NCBI GenBank assembly: GCA_000828835.1
Contig: AP014633.1
Span: 310,001-374,000, forward strand
Length of the DNA: 64,000 nucleotides
Source of the DNA: Thioploca ingrica
GTDB lineage: Bacteria; Pseudomonadota; Gammaproteobacteria; Beggiatoales; Beggiatoaceae
Reading direction: 5' to 3'
Below the pieces are notes generated by a model. It was not told where the DNA came from. It saw only the letters and a program-made list of their open reading frames with translations, and searched no databases. Positions 49,858-59,681 of the stretch are shown piece after piece. Position 1 is the first letter of the stretch, and the number at the start of each line of letters is the position of its first letter. The translations under genes and the position numbers were made by a program.

Positions 49858-51297
49858 TTACGATGGATTGTTTAGTCCTAATCCCTTATCCAACCAACTT
49901 ACCACGACAATGGCAATGCTACTGAGTATAAACGCTGGAACCATTTCGTAAAGTGAAAAGGGGATGAAGCCTTGATCAGTTAAATAACGCCATAATACCA
50001 CCATTATCGCACCACTAAACAACCCAGCCAGCGCGCCATTACGTGTCATCATTGGCCAAAATAAACTGAAAATAATCACTGGACCAAATGAACTCCCAAA
50101 TCCAGCCCAAGCATAACCCACCAAATCTAAAATGGTACTCTCTGGATTTTGAGCAATGATAAGGGCAACCATGGTAACGCCAACTACGGCTAATCGCCCA
50201 ATCCAAACTAATTGAGACTGATTGGCGTTAGGATATAAAAATGCTCGATAAAAATCATCAGTCAGCGCACTGGAAGCCACGACGAGTTGAGCGTCAACCG
50301 TACTCATGATGGCAGACAAGACTGCTGCTAACAAAATACCGGTTATCCAGGGATTGAATAACACTTGGCTTAATACTAAAAAAACTTCTTCTGGATCATC
50401 TAAGGGGTTGTTGGCAAAGTAAGCAATTCCAACTAAACCAGTCAAAGTTGCCCCCAACAGCGAAGCTATCATCCAAGTCATCGCAATTCGACGTGCTTTG
50501 GGAATAGCTTGCACTGATTTCACGGCCATAAAGCGAGCTAAAATATGAGGTTGTCCAAAATAACCCAGTCCCCAAGCCATGAGTGAAATAATTTCTAGCA
50601 CATTGGTATCATAAAATGGTTCTAATGAAGTGGATTGAACAGAAGCAATAGCACTCATTGTGGATTCCCAGCCACCCATTTCAACAATGGCGACAATCGG
50701 TACAATAATTAATGCCAATAACATTAAAAGTCCCTGAAAAACGTCTGCCCAGCTAATGGCTAGAAAGCCACCAATGAAGGTGTAACCCATAATAATCAGA
50801 GCGCTAATCCATAAAGCGATGGTGTAATTTAACCCAAAACTATTTTCAAACAAGGTTGCGCTACTCACCAATCCGGAAGAGACATAAAAAGTAAAAAAAA
50901 CGAGAATGACTAACGCTGAAAAAATACGTAATAACTGAGAATGATCTTGAAAGCGATTATGTAAAAATTCTGGAATTGTCAAGGCATTATTCGCTTTTTC
51001 CGTATCAACACGTAACCGTTTGGCCAGCAATAACCAATTCAAATAGGCACCGATAATCAAGCCGACCACAATCCAAATTTGATTTAGTCCAGAGGCATAC
51101 ACAGCACCTGGTAATCCTAATAACAACCAACCACTCATGTCGGACGCACCAACGCCTAATGCAGTTACACCACTACTTAATTGTCGTCCCCCGAGTATAT
51201 AATCAGCTAAATCGTGAGTTTTGCGATAGGCAATAATACCTAATATTATCAATCCTATGAGGTAAATAACAAACGTGATTAAAGTTGCTATATTCAT
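49858..51297 (-). CDS. putP: Sodium/solute symporter, proline-type (SSS family)
   Basis: 479 residues with about 12-13 membrane segments; inner membrane. Imports a solute, most likely proline, with Na+. PutP-like features: YRKTHDLADYILGGRQL, ALGVGASDMSGWLLLGLPGA in TM2, RLRVDTEKANNALTIPEFLHNRF, the WGLGYFGQPHILARFMA signature, AAVLSAIMSTVDAQLVVASSALTDDFYR, GYAWAGFGSSFGPVII. Length is slightly below E. coli PutP (502). Its stop runs into a truncated secreted-protein fragment, marking a rearrangement joint. Substrate assignment is by similarity; pantothenate or other SSS substrates are less likely. The 569-base gap upstream (51298-51866) holds the divergent promoters and a small GGTCGCAACC/GGTTGCAACC hairpin near 51461. 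Confidence 0.9.
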   Translation of the reverse strand: MNIATLITFVIYLIGLIILGIIAYRKTHDLADYILGGRQLSSGVTALGVGASDMSGWLLLGLPGAVYASGLNQIWIVVGLIIGAYLNWLLLAKRLRVDTEKANNALTIPEFLHNRFQDHSQLLRIFSALVILVFFTFYVSSGLVSSATLFENSFGLNYTIALWISALIIMGYTFIGGFLAISWADVFQGLLMLLALIIVPIVAIVEMGGWESTMSAIASVQSTSLEPFYDTNVLEIISLMAWGLGYFGQPHILARFMAVKSVQAIPKARRIAMTWMIASLLGATLTGLVGIAYFANNPLDDPEEVFLVLSQVLFNPWITGILLAAVLSAIMSTVDAQLVVASSALTDDFYRAFLYPNANQSQLVWIGRLAVVGVTMVALIIAQNPESTILDLVGYAWAGFGSSFGPVIIFSLFWPMMTRNGALAGLFSGAIMVVLWRYLTDQGFIPFSLYEMVPAFILSSIAIVVVSWLDKGLGLNNPS

Positions 51298-51866
51298 TTT
51301 TTACAGCCTTTTTGCTTGATATGAATTCTCTTTTTATCTATACTTGGTTTTTTTAAAATAGCGTTAATAAATATCCTATAAATAAACTAAATAGGGTAAA
51401 AATAGTTAGGCTGGTTTGAGTAAAAGTTAAGATAGTACTAAATGAGTAACGATATTAGCTTGGTCGCAACCAGGGGTTGCAACCGCTAATGATACTAAAA
51501 TCACTATCTTTATTAGCACTATAAAAATTAAGCCGGTATCACTATGGATATATTAGTTGGCTTTGCTATACTTAACATTAACAAGAATTAAGTAGTGAAA
51601 AACTTGACATGCCTTGATTAACATTATGTTAACTGCTTTTAACCAAAAAGTAGATAACTTCCCTGCTTAAATACCCTAATCTTGTCATTGACCCCCTTCT
51701 TTGTATCTGAATTAATTAAAATAATCTCCAAATAACTGGTTTGAACAGAATCAAATTTTTGTTCAGAAAGTTATAACCGAGCATTCTATTTTTATGGATT
51801 CTAGTTCTGAATAACCGCTGAAAAAATTGTTTTCCTTATCTTATGTACTTACTGAGGATTTGCCCA

Positions 51867-52739
51867 ATGAAACAATTAGCTCGTTTAAAAATCGTTTTGA
51901 CAATAACGACATTGTTATTTACTGGCGTTGGCGTTGCACAACCGGCTGAAGTTATCCTACAAATTAAGGATAACAACAAGCAAATCAGAACATTTTCTCT
52001 TTCACAACTCAAGATGATTCTTCCTTCTGCTGTTGTTAAGGTATTGGATCCTTATGAACAACACCTTGAGCAATATAGAAGTTTTGCCATTAATGCTCTC
52101 TTTGATTATCTCTATGGAGATAATTGGCAACAACAAGAGGAAATATTGTTAACCTGTATGGATGGCTATCAATCTTCTCTTCCGGTGAAACACTTTCTGC
52201 AATATAAAGGTTTTTTAGCCTATGAAAAATTGGATTCACCGCGATTTGAAATAAATGATGATCTTCTCCAGCAACCCGTTGTGGAATTAACGCCATTTTA
52301 CTTAATTTGGGATAATGTCAACCAACCTCATTCTTCTCAGCTATCACAGTGGCCTTATCAAGTCATGAATATCGAGTTTGTCACCTTTGCCGAGAGGTTT
52401 CCTCAAATGACACCACCAGATGGGAGCAGTGACAATGTCAAACGCGGGTTTCTTACTTTTAGAAATTTTTGCCAAAATTGCCATTCGATCAATGGAGACG
52501 GTGGTAACAGCAGAGCGATGGATTTAAATTATCCAATTAGTGTCATGGAGTACATGGATGAAACCAAATTGAAAATCTGGATTAATAACCCTACTAATAT
52601 TCTCCCTGATACGACTATGCCAGCTTTTCCTCACTATATAAAAAATCGTGAACGACAGATAGGTGATATTATTGCCTATTTGAAGACCATGGCTCAGTAT
52701 AAACGTGAACCGGCGGGGGAGGTATTGACTTCTCCCTAG
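51867..52739 (+). CDS. Periplasmic monohaem cytochrome c with N-terminal domain
   Basis: 290 residues from the ATG at 51867 (GAGGA 8 bases upstream; an earlier in-frame ATG at 51843 lacks a site). A signal peptide ends around VGVAQPA. Residues about 27-175 form a domain reminiscent of molybdopterin-type or SorB-like accessory folds (SLSQLKMILPSAVVKVLDPYE, LTCMDGYQSSLPVKHFL), but no cofactor signature is present. The cytochrome domain (about 190-280) has haem motif C202-x2-C205-H206 (CQNCH) in GFLTFRNFCQNCHSINGDGG and a distal TTMPAFPHY giving the axial Met. It precedes the cytochrome c' gene by 77 bases. It is a candidate electron donor or acceptor for a periplasmic oxidoreductase (inference). 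Confidence 0.87.
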   Translation: MKQLARLKIVLTITTLLFTGVGVAQPAEVILQIKDNNKQIRTFSLSQLKMILPSAVVKVLDPYEQHLEQYRSFAINALFDYLYGDNWQQQEEILLTCMDGYQSSLPVKHFLQYKGFLAYEKLDSPRFEINDDLLQQPVVELTPFYLIWDNVNQPHSSQLSQWPYQVMNIEFVTFAERFPQMTPPDGSSDNVKRGFLTFRNFCQNCHSINGDGGNSRAMDLNYPISVMEYMDETKLKIWINNPTNILPDTTMPAFPHYIKNRERQIGDIIAYLKTMAQYKREPAGEVLTSP

Positions 52740-52816
52740 AGAAAATTTCACAATAGCTTGGTGAATTTATCACAGTAAATCTGACCACAATAGATGAAAT
52801 GATAGGAGGATAATTT

Positions 52817-53278
52817 ATGGTGAATCAGTTTAAGATCGGTTTAATGGGCACTCTATTATCTATTGGTATCAACACCATAGTCGACGCAGCGGAAAATAAA
52901 ACGACAGATGCGATTGAATATCGCCAAGCGGCTTTTGAGGTGCTCGCATGGAATTTTGGCCCGATGGGCGCTATGGTTAAAGGCAAGATTCCCTTTGATG
53001 CCAAAACTTTTGCAGAAAGAGCCGCTAATGTGGCTTTTTTAAGCAAAATGCCGCTAGAAGGTTTCATTCCCGGTTCTGAGCAAGGTGAAACTGATGCTAA
53101 ACCGATAATTTGGCAAGAGTGGGATGATTTCAAAGCAAAAATGGGACAACTTCAAGAGAAATCAGCCAAGCTAGCTGAAGTAGCCAAGACTGCTACCAAA
53201 GTAGAAGAAGTAGCTAATCAATTTGGTGAAACCGCTAAAGTTTGTAAAGGTTGTCACGAAAAATATCGAGAAGATTAA
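52817..53278 (+). CDS. Cytochrome c' (class II cytochrome c)
   Basis: 153 residues. A signal peptide ends at VDA. The four-helix bundle pattern (IEYRQAAFEVLAWNFGPMGAMVKG; WDDFKAKMGQLQEKSAKLAE) ends with the C-terminal haem motif CKGCHEKYRED, the arrangement of cytochromes c' and c556. Typical roles are NO binding/detoxification or electron transfer; a c' with a free distal side is likely but not provable here. GGAGG lies 8 bases from the ATG. It follows the other cytochrome gene on the same strand, suggesting a small redox operon. The following gap 53279-53592 contains nothing recognisable. Confidence 0.93.
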   Translation: MVNQFKIGLMGTLLSIGINTIVDAAENKTTDAIEYRQAAFEVLAWNFGPMGAMVKGKIPFDAKTFAERAANVAFLSKMPLEGFIPGSEQGETDAKPIIWQEWDDFKAKMGQLQEKSAKLAEVAKTATKVEEVANQFGETAKVCKGCHEKYRED

Positions 53279-53592
53279 ATATCAATAACGGCAGTTCAAG
53301 GTAATTTTTACCGATTTAAAATCAAATAATGAGGTAATTATATCTTATCTTTCATTGCCACGCTGGAAGGTCAGTGTTCTTAATTCGGATTTTAAGGATT
53401 CTAAAGCAGTTTAATAGTTGGATAATTTTAGTCATTTTTTATTATCCTTAAAATCTGAATTCAAATTTTTACCGGTTGAAATGAGTAGCCTATTCACTCG
53501 CAAAAGTGGGTTGGACACATCTGTTTACGCCATAAACCGCCCTACGAGTTCAATCCGGCCTACCCTTTATCATACAAAAAAAGCCACTTTTT

Positions 53593-54348
53593 ATGCAAAT
53601 TTATGCTATTGAAGTCACCAGTTGTTGTAATCTGCATTGTTCCTATTGCCCACAACCCTCTATGCAACGTGCTAAGGAACATATCCCATTAACTTTATTT
53701 GAAAAAGCCTTAGATTATCCTTTTGGCATGGATGTTGTCGTGGGACATTTATTTGGCGAAGCGCTGTTACACCCAGATTTGCTTAAAATCACACAATTGT
53801 GCCATGAGCGCGGACTCGCTTTTGGCTTTTCTACCAATACGTTACTGCTTAACCTTGTCCAGTTGGAACAATTAATAATGGCTGGATTGTCCTGGCTAGT
53901 CATCTCCTTTCACACGCCTCAAGCTAAAATGTGGGTAGCAACCCTCCAAAAAACTTTTCCCGAATTGCCAGTGTTTACCAGTTCATTAGAAACTAAACAC
54001 GATTGGGCAGGGCAAGTGCATTCTAAATTGGTAAAAAGTTTTCATAATCAAGGAGATTGTATTTTTCATGCTTACAATTTGGTCACGATCACCGTACAAG
54101 GAGATATTTTGGCGTGTTGTTTGGATGCGAGCGGTAAAAGTCGTTTAGGCTCGCTATTTGACTATTCACCGCAGGAATTTGCATTATTAAACAACGAGAT
54201 TTGGTTTGAACTTTGTCAACAATGTCCCCTGCGCCTAGTCAATCCCACCCCTGAATATGTCACGCTCCAAAATATGGCGCAGCAAATTCATCATTATCGT
54301 CAACATTTCCTTGCTAAACCCACCACCTCACTCACTCTTTACCTCTGA
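53593..54348 (+). CDS. Radical SAM protein with SPASM-like C-terminal cysteines
   Basis: 251 residues. The SAM-cluster motif is C-x3-C-x2-C in TSCCNLHCSYCPQ near the N-terminus. FGEALLHPDLL corresponds to the SAM-binding strand. A second set of cysteines (GDCIFHAYNLVTITVQGDILACCLDASG and CQQCPLR) fits a SPASM/twitch auxiliary cluster. The protein is shorter than typical SPASM enzymes. It is probably a peptide- or cofactor-modifying enzyme; no precursor peptide was spotted nearby. The ATG has no clear ribosome site. Confidence 0.85.
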   Translation: MQIYAIEVTSCCNLHCSYCPQPSMQRAKEHIPLTLFEKALDYPFGMDVVVGHLFGEALLHPDLLKITQLCHERGLAFGFSTNTLLLNLVQLEQLIMAGLSWLVISFHTPQAKMWVATLQKTFPELPVFTSSLETKHDWAGQVHSKLVKSFHNQGDCIFHAYNLVTITVQGDILACCLDASGKSRLGSLFDYSPQEFALLNNEIWFELCQQCPLRLVNPTPEYVTLQNMAQQIHHYRQHFLAKPTTSLTLYL

Positions 54349-54431
54349 GCGACAACTACCTACGATCTTCTCCCTAACGCGTTACAGCACCAAAAACCCG
54401 CTTAACTGGCCCGACGCGCTCAATTTTCCAG

Positions 54432-55085
54432 TTATCCAGCATTAGGGTTGTTTAATATCTTGAGTAATATTTCCGCTGTTGCTTGTGGATTTTCTAACAT
54501 GGGAAAATGGTTAGCATTGGAAACAAAACCCAAGGCAATTTTATCTAATAATTCTGACGACCATCTTAACTGTGAAGCCAACTGCTTTAGATCCGAATAA
54601 CCTCTATCTCCATAAAGTGCAGTCACTTGGCAATGAAGTTGAGAAAATAAACCGCTTAAGTTGATTTTTCTCAGGGCATCAGCTAATCGTGGGGAATAAT
54701 GTTCCTTTTCCAGATTAAGCATGTTAATAATTTGATTTTGTAATTCTTTTGAAATAGAAGGTTCAAAAAGATTTTGAAAAAACCGTGAGGGTGGTGTTAT
54801 AAAAGAATCAAGCAAAATGACTTGCTTTATCTTTGGTAAAAAGGCAGCCATTTGAATCGCTACAATACCTCCCATACTATGTCCAAGAATAAAATCATAG
54901 TGATGATTTTTTATCTCATCCTGAATGAGCCAATCAACGAAATCACTTACCGTATGAAAATGAGGTAATAAAGCAGTTGGCCAAGTCACCAGTTGCAGAT
55001 CGAGCGGCGGCGTAAGATATTGGGTTAAACGGTGCCAAATCCAAGGTGTACAAGCATAGCCACACAGACCCAGTCCGGTTTTCAT
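54432..55085 (-). CDS. Alpha/beta-hydrolase
   Basis: 217 residues, cytoplasmic. Nucleophile elbow GHSMGGIVA (68-76), acid in LYGDRGYSD and catalytic His in SNANHFPMLENP form the standard triad. MKTGLGLCGYACTPWIWHRLT at the N-terminus carries the oxyanion strand. Small lipase/thioesterase/esterase-like lid. Substrate unknown. It lies 14 bases after the M23 peptidase gene on the same strand, so probably in its operon. Confidence 0.85.
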   Translation of the reverse strand: MKTGLGLCGYACTPWIWHRLTQYLTPPLDLQLVTWPTALLPHFHTVSDFVDWLIQDEIKNHHYDFILGHSMGGIVAIQMAAFLPKIKQVILLDSFITPPSRFFQNLFEPSISKELQNQIINMLNLEKEHYSPRLADALRKINLSGLFSQLHCQVTALYGDRGYSDLKQLASQLRWSSELLDKIALGFVSNANHFPMLENPQATAEILLKILNNPNAG

Positions 55086-55099
55086 AAGGCCATAATCAA

Positions 55100-56107
55100 C
55101 TAATGTTTTAGTAAATACTGTTCTACTAAATGGTCTCGGTATTGAGTTGACTTGATAAGTTGCTGTTTAAAATACTGAATTTTGTCCTTAATTGGCTGGT
55201 CAGCTTGATAAAATTTCTCAATTAGTGGCAACGGATCAATGTTTTTATTTTTTACTTTGATTTCAAAGTGTAACTGAGGTGAAATGGCATTACCGGCAGC
55301 ACCATCAATCCGTCCTATCACTTCACTGCGGTTGATAAATTGACCTTTTTTGACTAAGGCTTGATTAAGATGAACATAAACCGTAGTTAGATTGTTATCA
55401 TGATTAAGTTTAATGTATAAACCCGCTTGATAACTTTTGCCAATCCGACTAACAACGCCAGGTGCGGCAGCAATCACATCCACTTTATCCGTATAAATAT
55501 CATACCCGAGGTGTTTTCTCGTTTTCTTCTTCCAATCGTCACGCTTAGATCCAAAATGAGGTAATCCATCTCTAATAATATCGTGGGGAACAAAACCAAT
55601 AGAACGATCAAGGAATTCTGCTATCAACATATTTTTTAAAGGAATTTGAAACAAGGTATTTTCCAGTGAAAACATGAGCGTTTGGGATTGGGTTAATTTT
55701 TCTAAATCTTCGGGGGATTGTTTTAGCCCACACGACTTTGCCAGACAAATGGTGTATTTATCAGGAGAAGGGACTATTTCAAATTGATAATCGGTTAAGA
55801 AAGTAACCACTATCCATACCGTGGTAGGATCATGTTGTGCCCAGTGAATTTGCTTTAGGTTACCCGTCGACCGGGGAATTTTGCCAGCCATACTGGTGCA
55901 ATGTTCTAAAGGTAAAATAAGTTTGTTAGTTCCAGTAAGCGGTTGTTTTAAATAACAACCCTGGTGATGAATAACGAGTTTATTTTCATTAAAAGATAGA
56001 TTATTTATTTTACCTGCCTGACCGGTAACTGGAAGAAACAGTAACAATATAAGCAATAATTTATTTATTTTTCTCAACAGGTTTCTCCGGTTGACAATTT
56101 CGATCAC
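55100..56107 (-). CDS. Secreted M23-family peptidoglycan peptidase
   Basis: 335 residues; signal segment NKLLLILLLFLPVTGQAG. Residues about 30-190 form a beta-rich domain (AMIN-like). The LytM/M23 core (about 190-290) has HLGYDIYTDK (metal His and Asp), VYVHLN and QLHFEIK. It cleaves peptidoglycan peptide cross-links. The GTG at 56107 overlaps the kinase gene by 47 bases; a TTG at 56077, with GGAGA 6 bases upstream, is an equally good start and overlaps by 17. The overlap with the kinase indicates strict co-expression. Confidence 0.88.
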   Translation of the reverse strand: MIEIVNRRNLLRKINKLLLILLLFLPVTGQAGKINNLSFNENKLVIHHQGCYLKQPLTGTNKLILPLEHCTSMAGKIPRSTGNLKQIHWAQHDPTTVWIVVTFLTDYQFEIVPSPDKYTICLAKSCGLKQSPEDLEKLTQSQTLMFSLENTLFQIPLKNMLIAEFLDRSIGFVPHDIIRDGLPHFGSKRDDWKKKTRKHLGYDIYTDKVDVIAAAPGVVSRIGKSYQAGLYIKLNHDNNLTTVYVHLNQALVKKGQFINRSEVIGRIDGAAGNAISPQLHFEIKVKNKNIDPLPLIEKFYQADQPIKDKIQYFKQQLIKSTQYRDHLVEQYLLKH

Positions 56108-57587
56108 TTCTCATCAGGTAATAAGAATTAACCCACCCTTGTACGTCCTTATAAGCTACTTTTACCCACACGTGCTTACCGACAAAGCGCAATTCTCCTC
56201 CGCCTAAATATTCAACACATTTTTCATCTTTAGGTATTTTACCGACAATTTTATTGAGATGACCCGGAAATTCCCGAATATTTAAAAAGCCATCATTTTC
56301 TGGTACGTTAGTAATATCGTAATAATGAAATTCTTCAAAACTAATTTCTTGTTTACCGAGGATCTCCGGTTCAAAACGCCTTGCTACTTCTATCAGGGCT
56401 TGTGCTTGCCGATAGTCGATTTCAACTTCTTTACGACGTTGCTTTTCGAGGTTGAATCTATTTTCAACTAATTTTAATTTTTCTTCGACCTGTTGGCGGG
56501 CAAGTTGTTCTTTGCCAAGCGTGGCGGTGGTTTCTTGACGGATACGTTCTATAGCAACTTGTATTTCATGGTCTTGTTGCTGCCATAATAGACCGATAGT
56601 GACTAAAAGCAATAATATAATGACTATACTAGCCAAGTTAAATAAAGTCCAACGGGGTGGAGATTTATCGGCTGGTCCAAGCGTAAAGGGAGTCGGATCA
56701 GTACAAATTTTTTCACGCCATTGTTCGACACTTTGAGGTCGGTCTTCACCACTGAGTTTTAATGCCCAATCAATCGCTTGTAATAAATTTTTGTTGTATT
56801 TGCCTTCGCCGATTTTGATTGCCGGGGGCATCGGATCTTTTCTGACACGACGAGTTGCCGCTGGCGGCGCTTCACCACTAATGAGACAGTACATCACTGC
56901 ACCGAGTGCATAAATATCAGTCCAGGCACCTTGCTCATTTAACTCAGTGTCATATTGTTCTAAGGGGGCATAACCGGGTGTGACAATACTGGTGACACTA
57001 CGACTTTTCTGACCAACCGCATAACGAGCCGAACCAAAATCCAGCAATACCGGCATTTTGTCTTCGCGAATATAAATATTGTTGGGTTTGATATCACGAT
57101 GTAAAAAGCCGGCTTTGTGGATTTCTTGGAGACCATCTAAGAGAGGTAAGATAATGGTTAATAATTCTTGTTCAGGTAAGATGCCGCCTTGTTTTAAATA
57201 ATCCGAAAGACATTTGCCTTGTTGATATTCCATTACCATATAGGCGGTGCCATTGGCTTCAAAAAAGCGTAATACTCTTACAATACTGGGATGGTTAAAG
57301 CGGGCCAGAACTCGTGCTTCTTCAATAAAGCATTTTAATCCCCATTGAAACGATTCTTCATAAGAAGAGGAGCGGACATAAACAGTACTTCTACCTTCAC
57401 GGATAGCAAATTCACTGGGCAAATATTCTTTGATAGCAACTAATTGCCGCAGATGCGTATCGGTTGCCAAATAAGTGATTCCAAAACCACCCGGCTTTCC
57501 GAGTACTGTCTCAATTTGATATTCATTGAGCCAAAACCCTTTCGGGAGAGTATTACGGTGTTGTTGCTCTTCCAAGGCTAGCGTCAT
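56061..57587 (-). CDS. Membrane Ser/Thr protein kinase with C-terminal SH3-like domain
   Basis: 508 residues. Hanks-type kinase domain (about 22-295): GKPGGFGITYLA loop, K53 in VAIKEY, HRDIKPNN (163-170) with catalytic D165, DFGSAR (183-188), APLEQY. A single TM (about 315-335) follows, then a coiled coil (about 338-405) and a bacterial SH3-like domain (about 425-490, LNIREFPGHLNKIVGKIPKDEKC, HVWVKVAYKDVQGWVNSYYL) outside the membrane. The layout is that of an envelope-sensing PknB-like kinase with SH3 replacing PASTA. It overlaps the M23 peptidase gene, so wall sensing and wall hydrolysis appear coupled (inference). Confidence 0.93.
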   Translation of the reverse strand: MTLALEEQQHRNTLPKGFWLNEYQIETVLGKPGGFGITYLATDTHLRQLVAIKEYLPSEFAIREGRSTVYVRSSSYEESFQWGLKCFIEEARVLARFNHPSIVRVLRFFEANGTAYMVMEYQQGKCLSDYLKQGGILPEQELLTIILPLLDGLQEIHKAGFLHRDIKPNNIYIREDKMPVLLDFGSARYAVGQKSRSVTSIVTPGYAPLEQYDTELNEQGAWTDIYALGAVMYCLISGEAPPAATRRVRKDPMPPAIKIGEGKYNKNLLQAIDWALKLSGEDRPQSVEQWREKICTDPTPFTLGPADKSPPRWTLFNLASIVIILLLLVTIGLLWQQQDHEIQVAIERIRQETTATLGKEQLARQQVEEKLKLVENRFNLEKQRRKEVEIDYRQAQALIEVARRFEPEILGKQEISFEEFHYYDITNVPENDGFLNIREFPGHLNKIVGKIPKDEKCVEYLGGGELRFVGKHVWVKVAYKDVQGWVNSYYLMRSDRNCQPEKPVEKNK

Positions 57588-58120
57588 AATCCTATTGTTT
57601 AGGCAACGAAATAGTATAAAGCGATCGTGCCGCTTACCTGCAAATGGTATATAGGCTTTCCCAAAATGAACTTACTCCACGGGCATTATATTGACAGTCA
57701 TCTTCCTTGGCTACTGGGCACCTTTCGTTTTATCGATGAACTTTCAAAATAAAAGCGGTGTTGGAATTGGCTTAAACTAGAGTCATGAACCGTTCTCATT
57801 TGAAGAATAAGAACAATGCCAGCGTCCAGCGTCTATGATAATTGTATTTAATACCTTATGTGTTATGCAGTTAAATGGAACTGAAATCAAGATAATTGTT
57901 GCAAGTTAACTCATTTTACTTAACTGAAATCAAGCATTGCTACTTATTATTAAAATCACAAATATTTTCTCCTGTCTATATGGAGTGCGTCAATGCTATT
58001 AGATTAATTTATTTTTATTTTTCTAAACCGGTTATCAGAATAAAAATAACCGGTTTTAACTAAAAAACGATTCCAATTTCAATCTCTTCGCCATGGGTTA
58101 TTACTGATTGATTTTAAGTC

Positions 58121-58195
58121 GGGTGTGTCAGCGTAGCGTAACACATCTTAGCCTTTTAAAATCGGTGCGTTACGACTGTCGCCTAACGCACCCTA
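58121..58195. repeat. Palindromic repeat pair
   Basis: Two hairpin units: GGGTGTGTCAGCGTAGCGTAACACAT and CGGTGCGTTACGACTGTCGCCTAACGCACCCTA. The second has an 8-bp GGTGCGTT/AACGCACC stem. Same style as the units at 18423-18526. The 806-base gap 57588-58393 contains no gene. Confidence 0.75.
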
Positions 58196-58393
58196 TCGAA
58201 AAAAGTAGGGTTCATTTAAATTATTAAATAATTTTTAAAAAAATAATTTTATAGCCACCTAACTCATAAAAGATCAAAGGAACACCAAGCTAATATTAGT
58301 TTAGCTTACTGGCATAAACTTTGCGGATCCTCCGGGATAGAAATAGAGAAAAAGTAATCATTTTCTTAACATGACGATATGGAGGATAACTTT

Positions 58394-58951
58394 ATGAGTG
58401 ATATTAGTAAATTGAATATAAATAATCTGGATAAACTTAAAATGACTAATAAGTGTGGTGGCTGTCATCTAAGAGGAGTTGATTTAAGTGAAACTAATTT
58501 AAATGGTGCTGACTTAAGTTATGCTGATTTAGTCGGTGCTGATCTCAGTCGGGCTTATTTATTTAAAGCCAACTTAAGTGCCGCTAATTTAATGGGTACT
58601 GATTTAAGCTGGGCTGATCTCAGTAATGCTGATTTAAGAGAAGCCAATTTGAAAGCAGCGGATTTAAAAAAGGCGGATTTAAGTGAATCCGATTTAAGCA
58701 AAACCGATTTAAGCGAAGCGGATTTGACCGAGGCGGATTTAAGATGGGCTGATTTATATCAAGCAAAATTGCGTGGTGCCGTTCTCAGTCACGCTGATTT
58801 AAGTGGAGCTGATTTAACCGAAGCCGATTTGAGTGACGCTAATTTAACTGGAGCTAATTTAACTCGTGCTGACTTGACTAATGCCATTTTAATGAACACG
58901 AATCTAAATGAAGCTATTTTAACCAATACGATTGGGATAGAACCGACTTAA
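58394..58951 (+). CDS. Pentapeptide-repeat protein
   Basis: 185 residues from the ATG at 58394, which has GGAGGA 7 bases upstream (an earlier in-frame ATG at 58379 lies before that site). Over 25 A(D/N)LxX units from about residue 30 to the end build a right-handed quadrilateral beta-helix. It begins with CGGCHLRGVDLSETNL; the C-x2-C pair is a common capping motif in pentapeptide proteins and not a haem site, since there is no signal peptide. Cytoplasmic. Some pentapeptide proteins (Qnr, MfpA) mimic DNA to bind gyrase, but most have no known target. It is the gene immediately before the beta' homologue, 730 bases away with only AT-rich sequence between. Confidence 0.9.
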   Translation: MSDISKLNINNLDKLKMTNKCGGCHLRGVDLSETNLNGADLSYADLVGADLSRAYLFKANLSAANLMGTDLSWADLSNADLREANLKAADLKKADLSESDLSKTDLSEADLTEADLRWADLYQAKLRGAVLSHADLSGADLTEADLSDANLTGANLTRADLTNAILMNTNLNEAILTNTIGIEPT

Positions 58952-59681
58952 GATGAAAATAAGTTCATATTATTATATAATTCGCTAAAAATATTTTTTT
59001 TACTAATTGACCTTCATTTACTTACCTTATAAATAACTCTTCACCCCTGGATATGGCATTAACTTTTTTTTTGGGTCTACTTCAACTACAACTAAAAATG
59101 ATTGTAGGTTTATTTATTACTTTAGCATAACCAATGAGTTAATGCTTCATCATCAATCACGCCTATTCCTTTCGAGTAGAGAATATGACCTGAATGGCCA
59201 TTTCTTCAGGTCTTAATCTCACCATTTAAGAAAATATTTCTTAATTTGCTAATCTAAAGTGATGTTGAATAGAATCGATGAGATAGTCGACGATCGATCA
59301 TATTATCTACAAATTTAGTTACTAAACTATAGTTAGCATGCTGATACTTCAATACATTTACGCCTAAAAACTTGAGATTAAGTATTAGAACAGCAAGAAA
59401 ATGCGGTTTAAACTAAAAAAAATGCTTTACTACTTAATGATTTTAGAGTAATTTTTTGAATTTTAGATTGCGAGTTCACCTCTATCACTAACTTACCATC
59501 ATGAGTCGAGTCACTTATCAGAATAAGTATTAACTCAATTATATTGATATTTAACTCCTATTAAAATAAAGGTAAAACCACTTTCAAGACTTATCAATAA
59601 GTAAAATTTAGTATACGATTCATTGTACGTGTGGGCAATTACTTAGTTATATCACTATAAAATAACCTTGAATAACTTAAA

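Noticed and set aside
58439-58480. CGGCH in the pentapeptide protein as a haem c site
   Set aside because: The protein has no signal peptide and the C-x2-C pair is a usual cap in pentapeptide-repeat proteins.
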